The notes: a model not told the origin generated them from the letters alone. A DNA stretch of 64,000 bases from Nitrococcus mobilis Nb-231 (GCF_000153205.1 NZ_CH672427.1:3340596-3404595); one strand, 5' to 3'. Positions 1-12,724 are shown, numbered from the stretch's first letter. Program-made: numbers and translations.

Positions 1-1186
1 AATACCACTCCCAGGCTTCCGGATTGATCGGTTCACCTACCGTGCCGAGTAGCCGAAGGCTGCGCCGGCTCGTTTTCTTGACGGGTTCGTCACCCTGGCC
101 CATCAAGGCACGAATTGCCGTGGGTGCGGTATAGAAAATGCTCACTTGGTGTTTGTCGATGATCTGCCAGAAGCGGGATGCGTCCGGGTAGGTGGGCACC
201 CCTTCGAAGAGCAGCGTCGTCGCGCCGTTTGCCAGCGGCCCGTAGACGATGTAGGAGTGCCCTGTAACCCAGCCGACATCAGCCGTACACCAATAGACCT
301 CATTGTCGTGGTAGTCGAAGATGTATTTATGGGTCATGGCCGCTTGAAGCAGGTAGCCAGCGGTGGTGTGGAGTACCCCTTTGGGCTTGCCGGTCGAGCC
401 GGATGTGTAGAGGATGTAAAATGAGTCTTCAGCGTCCATCGGCTCGGCCGGGCAGTCCACCGTGGCCGTGCGAATGGCATCGTGGTACCAGATGTCACGG
501 CCGTCGGTCCAGGTGATGTCGCTCCCCGTGCGACGGACGACGAATACCGTGTCGACTTTGGGACATTCCGCTAAAGCCCGCTCGGCATTCTCTTTCAGCG
601 GTACTGGGCGCCCGCCGCGCACGCCCTCGTCGGCGGTGATCAGAACGTGGCAATCCGAATCAAGAATCCGATCGCGCAATGCGTTCGATGAGAAACCGCC
701 GAATATCACCGAATGAACCGCCCCGATGCGGCTGCAGGCAAGCATTGTTGCGGCCGCCTCGGGAATCATCGGTAGGTAAATACAGACCCGATCGCCTTTG
801 CGTACACCACGGGCCTTCAGCGCGTTGGCGAAACGGCAGACCTGCTCATGGAGTTCACGGTAAGTGATACGCTTGTCCTGATCAGGCTCATCTCCTTCCC
901 AGATGAGAGCGATTTGATCACCTCGGGTCGCGAGATGTCGATCCAAACAATTGTAACTGACGTTTAGCTTGGCCCCCTCGAACCAACGGATGTCGCCTTT
1001 GTGCAAATCCGCGTAATGGACGCGATCCCATCGTTTGAACCAAGTAAGAAACGCCTCGGCCTGCTCGCCCCAGAAGCTGTCCGGATCGCTGATCGAGCGC
1101 TGATACATTTGTTCGTACTGCCGGCGGTCGAGCAAGGCGTGTTCGGTCACGGCGGCTGGAACCGGATACACTTTTGATTCGGACAT
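1..1186 (-). CDS. acs: Acetyl-CoA synthetase (N-terminal part; cut by window edge)
   Basis: Reading leftwards from the ATG at 1186-1184 gives an open frame to the window edge, about 395 residues of a family that is usually about 650. It begins [10 protein letters not shown] and contains the acyl-adenylate P-loop [11 protein letters not shown] and the Acs-typical [10 protein letters not shown] and [15 protein letters not shown] segments. The enzyme makes acetyl-CoA from acetate, ATP and CoA in the cytoplasm. A GGAGG lies about 13 nt before the start. The C-terminal domain, which carries the regulatory acetylated lysine in this family, is outside the window. Confidence 0.95.
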   Translation of the reverse strand, partial: MSESKVYPVPAAVTEHALLDRRQYEQMYQRSISDPDSFWGEQAEAFLTWFKRWDRVHYADLHKGDIRWFEGAKLNVSYNCLDRHLATRGDQIALIWEGDEPDQDKRITYRELHEQVCRFANALKARGVRKGDRVCIYLPMIPEAAATMLACSRIGAVHSVIFGGFSSNALRDRILDSDCHVLITADEGVRGGRPVPLKENAERALAECPKVDTVFVVRRTGSDITWTDGRDIWYHDAIRTATVDCPAEPMDAEDSFYILYTSGSTGKPKGVLHTTAGYLLQAAMTHKYIFDYHDNEVYWCTADVGWVTGHSYIVYGPLANGATTLLFEGVPTYPDASRFWQIIDKHQVSIFYTAPTAIRALMGQGDEPVKKTSRRSLRLLGTVGEPINPEAWEWY

Positions 1187-1383
1187 CCTTCGTGCTCCTC
1201 CGTACTGGATGCGTCCTCATGCGCAAGCTTGCTGGCACTGGTGGGCTCGATTCTACAGGGGTGCGCCTAGTTGCGGTTGCCGAGTGCTAATACGTTCAGC
1301 TGTTCTCGCGGTCAGCTCGCCGATCCCTATCTGTAAAGACTAGCAGAGCCGAGCGGGTTTCTGATACGTGAGCGCCGCAGCGA

Positions 1384-2328
1384 TTACGGCCAGAATGCTG
1401 CAGGTGGGTTAAGTAGTCGTTGCGGTCGCCAGTGCCGTAGCGCCCATCCCAACAGTTCGCCCGGCGGAGCGGCGCGCAGTTCGGCCGGGGGGGCCTGCCT
1501 GAGAAATGCCAAGGCGCTATGAAGCCAAGCGCCGGCGCGGTGTGGGTGCACCGGTGGTGCCTGAGTCTGTTTGCTCAGCTTTTTGCCTTCAGTATCACGA
1601 GCGACTGGTAGATGCAGGTAACGCGGCGTTGGCAGACCGAGCTTACGCTGGAGCAGAATCTGCGGTGGTGCACAGTTCAGTAGATCGCCGCCACGCACCA
1701 CGTCAGTCACCCCGAGTGCCGCATCGTCCACTACGCTCGCCAAATGATAGGCGTATAAGCCATCCGCCCGGCATATCACGAAGTCGCCGACCATACGTTC
1801 CAGATCCATCTCCTGGATGCCGATGCAGGCGCGATCCTGGAAACGAATCGGTGCCGAGCGGCTTAGCATGCGCCAGGAGCGGAGCGGGCGGTCGATCGGG
1901 CGTCCCGCCCGGCAGGTTCCGGGATAGATATACCCGGCCGGCCCCAAGCGGCCTGTCCGGCTGATCTCGCGGCGTGAGCAACCGCACGGGAAGGCAAGTC
2001 CGGCGCGTTGCAGGTGCACCAGTGCCGCCCGATACGCCTCTTCACGCTTGCTCTGGTAGGCCACCGGGCCGTCCCACCACAAACCGAAACCATCCAAGGT
2101 CCGCAATATCGAACCATCAGCACCCGGCACGTTCCGGGGACGGTCTAGATCATCGATGCGTACCGCCCACCGGCCACCCTGCGCGTGCGCATCCAGCCAA
2201 CTGCCCAGGGCCGCCACCAGCGAGCCGAAATGCAGCGGCCCGGTCGGGCTTGGCGCGAATCGCCCGATGTAGCTGCTCGGGCGGGCTCGAACCGCAGTTT
2301 GCCGGTTAATATGTTCCCAGCTCATCAT
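1384..2328 (-). CDS. gluQ: Glutamyl-Q tRNA(Asp) synthetase
   Basis: A 314-residue protein. It has the class I aminoacyl-tRNA synthetase entry motif YIGRFAPSPTGPLHFGS near residue 20, a zinc site of the GluQ kind (CGCSRRE, then a Tyr and Cys in YIYPGTC) and a KLSKQ loop in place of KMSKS. It lacks the anticodon-binding half of GltX, as expected for GluQ (YadB), which puts glutamate on the queuosine base of tRNA-Asp. queF, needed to make queuosine, lies 2.3 kb away. The start is one of two adjacent ATGs with no strong ribosome binding site; the alternative is 3 nt downstream. Confidence 0.93.
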   Translation of the reverse strand: MMSWEHINRQTAVRARPSSYIGRFAPSPTGPLHFGSLVAALGSWLDAHAQGGRWAVRIDDLDRPRNVPGADGSILRTLDGFGLWWDGPVAYQSKREEAYRAALVHLQRAGLAFPCGCSRREISRTGRLGPAGYIYPGTCRAGRPIDRPLRSWRMLSRSAPIRFQDRACIGIQEMDLERMVGDFVICRADGLYAYHLASVVDDAALGVTDVVRGGDLLNCAPPQILLQRKLGLPTPRYLHLPVARDTEGKKLSKQTQAPPVHPHRAGAWLHSALAFLRQAPPAELRAAPPGELLGWALRHWRPQRLLNPPAAFWP

Positions 2329-2401
2329 TTAGCGTTTAACGTTTGGCACCGTGTCGGTCGCATGCCGATGGAGCATGCGGGTGAGTAGAGGAGGGCTCGG
2401 C

Positions 2402-3577
2402 TTGAACCATCCCAAGTATCTGCGCTTAGCCGGTAGAGTTGAACGCATCCGGCCATTCTATGTCATGGAATTGCTGCGGCGAGCCCGGGAGCTCGAGGCG
2501 CAGGGGCGCGATATCGTCCATATGGAGATCGGCGAGCCGGACTTTACTACGGCCGCACCGGTGGTCGAGGCCGGCGTCCGTGCCTTGCGCAAGGGGTACA
2601 CCCACTATCTGCCCGCAGTGGGTTTGCCGGCGTTACGCGAGGCGATTGCCGAGCACTATGCCGATCGCTACGGGGCACGGATCGATCCCCGCCGTATTTT
2701 CATTACGCCGGGGGCGAGTGGAGCTCTACTGTTGGCGATGGCGCTAGTGGTCAATCCCGGCGAGGAGGTCCTGGTCGCTGACCCCGGCTATCCATGCAAT
2801 CGCAACTTCATCGAGTTGGTCAATGGTGTTCCCCGTGGTTTACCGGTGAGTGCAGTAGACGGTTATCAGCTCACCGCTGAAGCGGTGGCGTCCGCTTGGG
2901 GTGAACGCACAGCGGCCGTGCTCATCGGTTCGCCCGACAACCCGACCGGTGTACTTGCGAGCGCCGCACGGTTGCAGGATCTCGACGCGGAGGTTCGGCG
3001 TCGGCAGGGCATGCTGATCGTCGATGAGATATACCATGGTCTGCACTATGTCGCCGATCCCGCGAGCGCGGTGCGACACTGTCGGCAGGCGTTGATCATC
3101 AACAGCTTCTCGAAATACTACGGTATGACCGGCTGGCGTCTAGGCTGGCTGGTGGCACCCTGCGGCTACGAGGCGGCGGTGGAGAAGCTGCTCCAGAACT
3201 TTTTCATCAATGCTTCGACCCCGGCGCAATATGCGGCACTGGCCTGTTTTACGGTGCAGGCACGCGAGATTTTCGAGCAGCGACGTACAGCTTTCCGGCA
3301 GCGCCGTGACTTTTTGGCACCGGCTCTATGCGAGTTGGGCTTTCGTCTGCCGATCGTACCCGATGGGGCCTTTTACCTTTATGCAGACTGCTCCGCGTTG
3401 GCCGCTGATAGCAATGATTTGGCTCGGCTGCTGTTGGAGGAGGCGGGGGTGGCGGTTACCCCCGGGCTTGATTTCGAGCGCACGGCACCGCATCGACATC
3501 TGCGTTTCGCTTACACTACTTCGCTGCCGCGCTTGCAGGAGGGTGTGCGCCGCATCGCCGGCTACTTAGGGCGCTGA
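2402..3577 (+). CDS. PLP-dependent aminotransferase, class I/II
   Basis: Fold-type I aminotransferase of 391 residues. It shows the N-terminal family segment HMEIGEPDFTTAAPV, the substrate/cofactor Asn in SPDNPTG, the Asp-Tyr pair in IVDEIYHGL, and the PLP lysine in INSFSKYYGMTGWRLGW. The TTG at 2402 is chosen because a strong AGAGGAGGG lies 7 nt before it; an in-frame GTG at 2381 has no such site. Close relatives are annotated only as aminotransferases, and the amino-donor specificity (alanine, aspartate or aromatic) cannot be read from the sequence. It is convergent with cysZ. Confidence 0.9.
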   Translation: MNHPKYLRLAGRVERIRPFYVMELLRRARELEAQGRDIVHMEIGEPDFTTAAPVVEAGVRALRKGYTHYLPAVGLPALREAIAEHYADRYGARIDPRRIFITPGASGALLLAMALVVNPGEEVLVADPGYPCNRNFIELVNGVPRGLPVSAVDGYQLTAEAVASAWGERTAAVLIGSPDNPTGVLASAARLQDLDAEVRRRQGMLIVDEIYHGLHYVADPASAVRHCRQALIINSFSKYYGMTGWRLGWLVAPCGYEAAVEKLLQNFFINASTPAQYAALACFTVQAREIFEQRRTAFRQRRDFLAPALCELGFRLPIVPDGAFYLYADCSALAADSNDLARLLLEEAGVAVTPGLDFERTAPHRHLRFAYTTSLPRLQEGVRRIAGYLGR

Positions 3578-3670
3578 TATCGATCTGACGCTGCCGGCGG
3601 GTTTTGCCGAGACCCGCCGCCAGAAGACACAACATCCACCCTCGCACTCCCGGCAAAGCCTACCGCGGGC

Positions 3671-4456
3671 TTAGGTGGCTTGAGTAGTGCGACTGCGAAG
3701 ATCCGCTTGCAGCAGGGTGGCGCCGATCACCGCTGTGGGCATGGCCACCAGATTAACGAACGGGATAATGGTCAAGCAGAGCACACCGGCGCCGAACCCT
3801 AGGTGGAGCAAGCGGTGTTGGTGCGTTATGCGCCGCTGTTCGCGAAAGGGGATACCTCGGTTACCGAGTGGATAGTCACCGTATTCCAAGGCGATGATCC
3901 AGGCGCCGAAGAGACCCCACAGAAACGGCGCGACGACTTGGACGACCGGGATGATGAACAGGATCAGCAGCGGGATGCCGAGCAGCGCAAAATAGGCGAT
4001 TTTGCGCAGCTCGTCCATGATCGCCTCGACCGACTCAGCTAGGAATGCTTTACCTTCGGGCGCCTGCGGTGGGGATTGGCCAGTCGCGTGCTGCTCGACT
4101 CGCGCGGAGAGCAGGCTATTGAATGGGGCGCCGATCAGATTGGCGAGCGCGGTGAACGTATAAAACATCACCACCACGGCGGCCAGCAGGAACAAAGGCC
4201 AGAGCAGCCAGCGTATGGTTCCTTCCAGAAACGTCAGTAGCTGACCGAGCATGCCGCTGTGTTCAGACGGTATAGCCGGTGGCAGGAGCCACAGCAGCAA
4301 AGTGTGGAACCACTCGGCGCCCCACCAGAGTAGGCCCGCGAACACCAGCACGTTGATTGCGATGGGCAGCAAGACAAAGCGCCGCAATCCCTGGGCGGTC
4401 AGAAGTTGGAAACCCTGCGGGACATAGGTGATACCGCGAAAAAAGTCCATCAGCAT
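3671..4456 (-). CDS. cysZ: CysZ/EI24-family sulfate transporter
   Basis: A 261-residue inner-membrane protein. It has hydrophobic stretches near residues 28-50, 75-105 (LLWPLFLLAAVVVMFYTFT), 155-190 and 215-240, and the family signature YPLGNRGIPFREQRR that follows a long hydrophobic pair. CysZ imports sulfate for cysteine synthesis. No cys genes are adjacent, so the assignment rests on sequence alone. The ATG at 4456 has AGG about 8 nt upstream; a second ATG two codons later (4450) is possible. Confidence 0.88.
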   Translation of the reverse strand: MLMDFFRGITYVPQGFQLLTAQGLRRFVLLPIAINVLVFAGLLWWGAEWFHTLLLWLLPPAIPSEHSGMLGQLLTFLEGTIRWLLWPLFLLAAVVVMFYTFTALANLIGAPFNSLLSARVEQHATGQSPPQAPEGKAFLAESVEAIMDELRKIAYFALLGIPLLILFIIPVVQVVAPFLWGLFGAWIIALEYGDYPLGNRGIPFREQRRITHQHRLLHLGFGAGVLCLTIIPFVNLVAMPTAVIGATLLQADLRSRTTQAT

Positions 4457-4628
4457 AATGCGCCTAGCTTTAATGTTAGCAATGAATGACTGGCCCGCCG
4501 GGGCACCTGGCGCCCACCTCGGCCTGAATCCGAGAGCCGGCGTCTAAGCGGGATCAATTTCGTGCCACCCTAATGAACCGTAAATCCCGGATCGAGCGAC
4601 CGAGGGTACCCGCTAGGCACGCTTTCGT

Positions 4629-5018
4629 TCACGGCAAGTGGACCGGTGGCGCTGGCTGCCAGCCCGCCTGGCGGTGCTCTGCCACAACCGTAGTATAGAT
4701 GCCGCCTCTTACGTTAAATTCGGCCGTCAGGCGGGCAAAACGGGGGGCAAGCGCATTGACCAGATCGGAGAGAATGTGGTTGGTCACCGCTTCGTGGAAA
4801 GCGCCTTCGTCTCGGTAAGACCAAATGTATTGCTTGAGTGATTTGAGCTCCACACAATGCTGATCCGGGACATAGTCGATGTGGAGTGTAGCGAAATCGG
4901 GTTGACCGGTCTTGGGGCACAGGCAGGTGAACTCAGGGATGCGAATATGGAGTGTATAGTCGCGCTCCGGCTGTGGGTTAGGGAAGGTGGTTAATTCCCG
5001 ATTCGGCTTCGTGGCCAT
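4629..5018 (-). CDS. queF: NADPH-dependent 7-cyano-7-deazaguanine (preQ0) reductase
   Basis: A 129-residue single-domain QueF (T-fold). It shows the catalytic Cys region [14 protein letters not shown], the QueF signature [20 protein letters not shown] with the substrate Glu, and the downstream His in FHEAVTNHI. It reduces preQ0 to preQ1 in queuosine synthesis. This is the short form, unlike the two-domain E. coli enzyme. The ATG at 5018 is preferred to a TTG at 5030. It is divergent from smc across about 180 bp. Confidence 0.94.
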   Translation of the reverse strand: MATKPNRELTTFPNPQPERDYTLHIRIPEFTCLCPKTGQPDFATLHIDYVPDQHCVELKSLKQYIWSYRDEGAFHEAVTNHILSDLVNALAPRFARLTAEFNVRGGIYTTVVAEHRQAGWQPAPPVHLP

Positions 5019-5198
5019 GGTTCTCGACAATACCCGGCAAACTTAAGCGAAAAATTGTATCGTTTGCCGTGCCCAGAGACCAGCATTCCGCCCCGCTCCT
5101 TTACTTACGACGCTGCAAGTGGGAGAGAGCGTTGAGGCCTGGCCTCTCAATGGACCGCGGCCCATCCGGCGCCTTTGCAAACAAAGCAATGGAATACG

Positions 5199-8100
5199 AT
5201 GCGTCTAAACAAAATCAAATTAGCCGGTTTCAAATCCTTCGTCGAGCCAACGACCGTCTCCCTGCCCGGTAGCATCGTGGGGGTCGTGGGTCCCAACGGC
5301 TGCGGTAAATCCAATATCATCGACGCGGTGCGTTGGGTGATGGGCGAGAGTTCGCCGAGATACCTGCGCGGTGAGTCCATGGCGGATGTCATATTCAATG
5401 GCTCTGATGCACGCAAGCCGGTGAGCATGGCTTCCATTGAACTCATCTTTGACAACACGGATGCCGCCGCCGACAGTAAGTATTCGGCTTACAATGAGAT
5501 TTCAGTCCGCCGCCAGGTCAATCGTGAGGGCCAGTCGAACTATTATTTCAATGGCGCGCGCTGCCGGCGTCGGGACATCACGGATGTCTTTCTCGGTACC
5601 GGTCTCGGGCCGCGCAGCTATTCCCTCATCGAACAAAGTATGATCGCACGGATTATCGATGCGCGCCCGGATGAACTGCGAGCCCACTTAGAGGAGGCGG
5701 CCGGCATCTCATTCTATCGGGAACGACGCAAGGAGACCGAGCGTCGGATGCTCGATACTTTGGAGAACCTCGGGCGTTTGAACGATATCCGCAGTGAGCT
5801 TGGCCGTCAGCTCGACAAGCTCACGCGCCAAGCGCGGGCGGCCACGCGCTACCGGGCGCTGAAGGTCGAGCAACGCGAACGCCAAGCCCAGCTCCATGTG
5901 CTCAAACTACAGACCTTGGATAGCGAACAACAGCGCGTGCGCTGCGAGCGTTCGGCCCACGAAGGCGATCTTGAGGCACAGCTCGCCCGGCAAAGCGCGT
6001 TGGAGCACGAAGTCGAAGACTCCCGTGCTTGTTATGCTGAATGCAATGGCCGTGTCAATGAATTACAGGCGCAATACTACACGGCCGGCAGTGAGATCTC
6101 GCGGGTCGAGCAACAGATAGACCACCGCCGCGAGCTGGGTGAGGCGAGCCGGCAAGAGCTGGAACGCAACCGCGAGGCGCTGCTCGAGATCGAGCGTAAC
6201 TTCGATCAGGACCAGGGTAAGCTCGCGAAGCTGCAAGCGCAGCAGCAAGAGCTGGTGCCGGCCGTCAATGAAGCAGCGGTGGCCGAAATCGCCGCGCGGG
6301 AGGCGGCCGGCTCATGGCGAGATCAGCTTGAAAAATGGCGCCAACGTTGGGATCGTTTCAGTGAAGAGGTCGCGCAGTCGGTGCGGATCGTTCAAGTCGA
6401 ACGGGCCCGCATCGAGCAGCTAGAGCAGCGCTCCCATGAACTCACGCGCCGCGCTCGGCGTCTGCAAGAGGAAACCGATCAACTGATTCGGGATGATCCC
6501 GAGGCGGAACTCGCGCAGCTCAGCGAGCGTGAGCGGTCGCTGCTCGAAGAGCTCGCTGAGCTGGAGCAACGGCACCAAAGACAACAAGCCGCTCTCGGCG
6601 AGTTGCGCGAGCGGATAACGCAGCTGACCGATGAGTTGGATGAAGTCCGTGAGGCACTGCATCGCGACCAGGCTCGACTCACCTCGCTTGAGACGATCCA
6701 ACAAGCCGCTTTGGGTGAGGACGAAACGCTCAGGACCTGGCTCGAGAATCTAGCGCTCGATGGCGAGCGCCGGCTGTCACAGTGGGTCGATGTGGAGCCC
6801 GGCTGGGAACATGCCGTGGAGACGGTGCTGGGCTCGGCGCTGCAAGCGATCGTGACCGAGCGAACGTGTACGCCCGGCGAAGCTCTAAGACCACCCTCCG
6901 CGGGCACGGTGATGCTGTTCACGCCGGGCGCTGACGAGGCATTTACCGACCCATCGCTCGCACTCGCTTCGACCCTGCGCGATAAAGTGAATGCGCCCTG
7001 GGCTTTGGACGATTTGCTCGGCCACGTCTATTGCGTCGATGATCTGGACTCGGCTTGCACGCTGGCGGCTGGCCTCGGTACCCATGAGTCGGTCGTTACG
7101 CCAGAGGGGGTTTGGTTGGGCCGGCGCTGGGTTCGTCTGCCCGGAACCAACAATCCGGCGGCTGGCGTCATTGCCCGTGGGCGGGAGCTCGAAGCGCTGC
7201 GCTCCGGGGTTGCTCTCTGGCAGAAGCGTCTGGCGGCCCTACAGTCCGAGCAGGGCCGCTTGCGCTCAGAGTTGGCCGGCGCGGAGTCGACATTCGAGGC
7301 GCTGCGGGAGGAGCTGGCGAGGCGGCAACGGGATCTCGCAAGCGATCGCACTCGCGCGGAGAGTCTCTTGCACCGTCGCGACCAAATTCGTCAGCGGCGC
7401 TCGGTCATCGCTCAGGAGCAAACGGAGATTGCCGCGACGAGGCAGGATACGGTCGAGGTTATTCGCACTGCCCAGGCGCGCCTGCAAGAGGCCTTGGAGC
7501 GCGGCGAGACTCTCGAGCGCGAGCGGGCGCTGCATAACGAGGAACAGCAACGTCTACAAGCACAGCTTGCAACGGCACAAAACCGGTGCAACGAACTCCA
7601 GGCACGCCTTCATGAGCTCACCTTACAGGAGCAAAGCGTCGCTACCGCACAAGCTGCACTGGAGGAATCCTTCACGCGTTTGCAGACCCGTCGTGAACGA
7701 CTACTGACCCGGGATGCCGAGCTTGAGGCGGTGCTGGCGCAGTTGGATGCTCCCGAAGCCGAGCTCGAAAGCGAGCGTGAGCGTTTATTGGCGCGGCAGC
7801 GCACAGTAGAAGAGGAGCTGCGCCAGGCGCGTCGAGAACTCGACGAATCCGGGCGGCGTCTACGCGAGCTCGAACCACAGCGCAGCCAGGCCGCTCAGCG
7901 AGCGGTGGAGCTGCGTCACGTGTTGGAATCGGTTCGCTTGCGTGAGCAGGAGCTGAAAATCCGGGCGCAAGCCCAAGTGGAGCAGCTCGACGAGCTCGGC
8001 TATGAACCTGAGTCGGTGGTGGCCAAGTTGAATCCAGAGTTGAACGAGGCTGCTTGTGCCCAGGAACTGAGCCGCTTGCAGGAGCAGATCGCTCGGCTCG

Positions 8101-8711
8101 AACCTGTCAACCTGGCGGCGATCGATGAATGTCGGGACTTGGAAGAGCGCAAAGCCTATATCGAGGGGCAGCATGCCGATCTCACTGTAGCTTTGAAGAC
8201 TCTGGAGGACGCCATTCGCCATATCGATCAGGAAACACGACGGCGCTTCAAGGAGACCTTCGAGCAAGTCGACCAACGGCTGAGAGCGTTGTTTCCGCGG
8301 CTTTTCGGCGGCGGGCAGGCCCACCTCGAGCTCACTGGCGAGGATCTGTTGGAGGCGGCCATTACGATCATGGCCCGGCCGCCAGGCAAGAAAATCACCA
8401 GCCTCCACTTACTGTCGAGTGGCGAGAAGGCGCTGACCGCGGTTTCCCTGATTTTTGCCTTGTTTGAGCTGAATCCAGCACCATTTTGTATGCTCGATGA
8501 GGTGGATGCGCCGCTCGATGAGGCCAATGTGGGCCGCTTCTGCGACTTGCTCAGGGAGCAAAGCGCCCGGGTACAGTTCATCATGATTACCCATAATAAG
8601 ACCACCATGCAGGTGGCCAGCCACTTGCTCGGTATCACCATGAACGAGCCTGGAGTATCGCGATTGGTGGCGGTGGATCTGGCGCAGGCGGTCGAACTGG
8701 CCGCGGTTTGA
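5199..8711 (+). CDS. smc: Chromosome segregation ATPase SMC
   Basis: A 1170-residue SMC ATPase. Walker A GPNGCGKS is at residues 31-38. Long Arg/Glu-rich coiled coils flank a hinge around residues 510-660. Near the C-terminus are the signature LLSSGEKALTAVSL and Walker B FCMLDEVDAPLD, with the D-loop in LD. With ScpA and ScpB (both about 9 kb downstream) it forms the bacterial condensin that compacts and separates chromosomes. The start MRLNKIKLAGFKSF matches family N-termini; an upstream in-frame ATG (5175) would add eight unconserved residues. GGAA lies just before the ATG. Confidence 0.97.
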   Translation: MRLNKIKLAGFKSFVEPTTVSLPGSIVGVVGPNGCGKSNIIDAVRWVMGESSPRYLRGESMADVIFNGSDARKPVSMASIELIFDNTDAAADSKYSAYNEISVRRQVNREGQSNYYFNGARCRRRDITDVFLGTGLGPRSYSLIEQSMIARIIDARPDELRAHLEEAAGISFYRERRKETERRMLDTLENLGRLNDIRSELGRQLDKLTRQARAATRYRALKVEQRERQAQLHVLKLQTLDSEQQRVRCERSAHEGDLEAQLARQSALEHEVEDSRACYAECNGRVNELQAQYYTAGSEISRVEQQIDHRRELGEASRQELERNREALLEIERNFDQDQGKLAKLQAQQQELVPAVNEAAVAEIAAREAAGSWRDQLEKWRQRWDRFSEEVAQSVRIVQVERARIEQLEQRSHELTRRARRLQEETDQLIRDDPEAELAQLSERERSLLEELAELEQRHQRQQAALGELRERITQLTDELDEVREALHRDQARLTSLETIQQAALGEDETLRTWLENLALDGERRLSQWVDVEPGWEHAVETVLGSALQAIVTERTCTPGEALRPPSAGTVMLFTPGADEAFTDPSLALASTLRDKVNAPWALDDLLGHVYCVDDLDSACTLAAGLGTHESVVTPEGVWLGRRWVRLPGTNNPAAGVIARGRELEALRSGVALWQKRLAALQSEQGRLRSELAGAESTFEALREELARRQRDLASDRTRAESLLHRRDQIRQRRSVIAQEQTEIAATRQDTVEVIRTAQARLQEALERGETLERERALHNEEQQRLQAQLATAQNRCNELQARLHELTLQEQSVATAQAALEESFTRLQTRRERLLTRDAELEAVLAQLDAPEAELESERERLLARQRTVEEELRQARRELDESGRRLRELEPQRSQAAQRAVELRHVLESVRLREQELKIRAQAQVEQLDELGYEPESVVAKLNPELNEAACAQELSRLQEQIARLEPVNLAAIDECRDLEERKAYIEGQHADLTVALKTLEDAIRHIDQETRRRFKETFEQVDQRLRALFPRLFGGGQAHLELTGEDLLEAAITIMARPPGKKITSLHLLSSGEKALTAVSLIFALFELNPAPFCMLDEVDAPLDEANVGRFCDLLREQSARVQFIMITHNKTTMQVASHLLGITMNEPGVSRLVAVDLAQAVELAAV

Positions 8712-8802
8712 ATCGTGGGGGGTTGAGCTTCGTGTGCGTCGAGTGCAGTCTGTGAGACCTCATGGGAGGTACGCAGATAGTTATAGCTATCAGGATATAG
8801 GC

Positions 8803-9693
8803 ATGGAAGAGCTTCGCTGGCTGCTATTGATTCTGGGTCTGCTGGTCATCGTGTTGGTGTACGGCTATGGTCGAGTCCAGGAATGGCGCGATGAAGGTCC
8901 ACCCTGGCGGCGGCGTGCGAAATTGGAACCCTTCGCCGATGAGGCGCTCTCGAGTGAGGATATAGAGGGTACGCTCAGCGAATTGGATAGCTTGATTAGT
9001 GAACATCAAGAGGAGCTGGGCGAGCCCTACCGTTCGGAACCGGTTGCTGCGGCGGATGATCACAATGGAGTGGGGGCGAGTCGGGCCGATGACGAATCGA
9101 GCGCACCGCCACAACCGAGCAGCCACCGATCCGAGCGCCACGAAGGGCGGCTGGCATCGTTGCTTGGTGGTCGAGGGAAAAACTTGCAGCCTGAGCCCGC
9201 TCACGAGCCGGAGAACAAAGCAAGGAATTCAGGCGAAGAGAAACTTGTCGTAATCAACCTGGTTGCCCTGCCGGAGGATGGTCGGTTTGCGGGGCCGGAG
9301 CTGGTGCACGCGATGGAAGCGGCGGGTATGCACTACGGCGCGCATCGGATCTTCCATCGCTTGCTGGATACGCGGCTGCTGAACACGCACAGCAGCCCTT
9401 GTGTGCTATTCAGCGCTGCGAACATCCTTGAGCCGGGATGGTTCGATCTGGAGCAGATCGCGAACTTTGATACGCCTGGAGTCGTTTTTTTCATGCGCTT
9501 GCCCGGGCCCTACGATGGGCTTGTCACGTTCGAGCAGATGCTCACCACGGCCCGCACGGTGGCTGAGCGGGTTGGGGGGCAACTGCTCGATAGGCGCCAT
9601 TGCGATCTCACCCAACAGGCCATTGAGCACATCCGCGAGGATCTAATCGAATATCGACGCCGGGCGCATTTGGCTGCGCGGCAAGCCCGTTAA
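8803..9693 (+). CDS. zipA: Cell division protein ZipA
   Basis: A 296-residue protein with one N-terminal membrane anchor (LRWLLLILGLLVIVLVYGYG, residues 4-23). A charged, low-complexity linker to about residue 150 follows, then a C-terminal FtsZ-binding domain starting near EEKLVVINLVALPEDGRF. ZipA tethers FtsZ polymers to the inner membrane at the Z ring. The order smc-zipA-ligA is conserved in many gammaproteobacteria, which supports the call. The ATG at 8803 puts the membrane anchor at the N-terminus; the upstream in-frame start at 8734 would bury it. Confidence 0.92.
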   Translation: MEELRWLLLILGLLVIVLVYGYGRVQEWRDEGPPWRRRAKLEPFADEALSSEDIEGTLSELDSLISEHQEELGEPYRSEPVAAADDHNGVGASRADDESSAPPQPSSHRSERHEGRLASLLGGRGKNLQPEPAHEPENKARNSGEEKLVVINLVALPEDGRFAGPELVHAMEAAGMHYGAHRIFHRLLDTRLLNTHSSPCVLFSAANILEPGWFDLEQIANFDTPGVVFFMRLPGPYDGLVTFEQMLTTARTVAERVGGQLLDRRHCDLTQQAIEHIREDLIEYRRRAHLAARQAR

Positions 9694-11811
<2,118 letters not shown>

Positions 11812-12001
11812 GAATCGGACTGCACATGAGGCTCGGCTTAAATCGAGTCTTGCGGGTCTAAAATCCACGATGTTGGTCGGCACCGATCCTCGTGCCTGGC
11901 GGTTCGGGGGCGGCGTCCGGTAAACTTTCAACCCCGCGAGTGTCTCGGACATCATACGCCGCAATGCGATAGGTGGCGTTAGGTGGCGTTGCAGTCTGCG
12001 C
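11812..12001. other. Intergenic region, no gene seen
   Basis: About 190 bp between convergent ligA and the bolA-like gene. It contains a tandem duplication of AGGTGGCGTT around 11971-11990 and a short inverted pair (GGCTCG/CGAGTC) near 11832. No T-tract terminator is evident. Confidence 0.5.
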
Positions 12002-12295
12002 TTAGCCCTTATCCTGTTGCTGGTGCTCCTGCGGGCTCAGCGCTTGAATGCTTAAGGCGTGAATGGTATCGGCGCGCATCGCCTCGCCCATTGCCTCGTA
12101 TACCATGCGGTGACGTTGGAGCGTGCTCCGACCGGTGAAATCCGGGCTAACTATCAATACCCGGTAATGGCCGCCGCCGTCCTTGGCCCCGGCGTGCCCG
12201 GCGTGCAATCGGCTGTCATCACGCACCGTTACGGTTTCAACCTGCAGCGCTGCGCGCAGCCGCTGCTCGATCATTACAACCCGCGATTCGGTCAT
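12002..12295 (-). CDS. BolA-family protein
   Basis: A 97-residue BolA/YrbA-like protein. It has the family pattern [20 protein letters not shown], a conserved HAGH region and the [21 protein letters not shown] helix with the invariant R-x-H-R-x-V-Y. BolA proteins partner with monothiol glutaredoxins in iron-sulfur handling; which BolA type this is cannot be settled here. Its ATG overlaps the stop codon of the upstream yciI-like gene (ATGA), so the two are probably translated as one operon. Confidence 0.88.
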   Translation of the reverse strand: MTESRVVMIEQRLRAALQVETVTVRDDSRLHAGHAGAKDGGGHYRVLIVSPDFTGRSTLQRHRMVYEAMGEAMRADTIHALSIQALSPQEHQQQDKG

Positions 12296-12591
12296 GGCAG
12301 TACCCGCTTGAATGGTTTGACGATCACCCGTTGATAGACACCTGCCTCGACGTAAGGATCGGCACCGGCCCAGGCCTGCGCCGCCTCCAGCGATGCGAAT
12401 TCGGCAATCACCAGGCTACCGGAAAAACCGGCCGGCCCGGGGTCTTCGCTATCGACGGCCGGGTGCGGACCGGCCAGCAGCAGACGCCCCTCGGCTTGCA
12501 GCTGTTCCAGGCGCTGCAAATGGGCACCGCGGGCCTTGGCCCGTAATGGTTGGCTATTCGCGACGTCCTCGCTGAGGATGGCATAGTGCAT
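12292..12591 (-). CDS. yciI: YciI-family protein
   Basis: A 99-residue ferredoxin-like fold protein starting [13 protein letters not shown]. The family His and Asp are seen in [16 protein letters not shown], and the segment ...[15 protein letters not shown] carries the characteristic DPY. The biochemical role of YciI is not firmly known. The start at 12591 is preferred to an upstream GTG/ATG-type frame extension because it begins at the conserved strand; GGAGG lies about 10 nt before it. Overlaps bolA by 4 nt. Confidence 0.88.
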   Translation of the reverse strand: MHYAILSEDVANSQPLRAKARGAHLQRLEQLQAEGRLLLAGPHPAVDSEDPGPAGFSGSLVIAEFASLEAAQAWAGADPYVEAGVYQRVIVKPFKRVLP

Positions 12592-12724
12592 TAATCGAGG
12601 GCCTCCATGCTGGATAGACACTGCTGGCTAGCCTACCACAACCCACCGTCCCTGACGCAGCCAGGACGAGTCGTTACAATGTAGCTACGTGCCGCCCGCA
12701 GGCATCCAGCAGAGGGTACCCCCC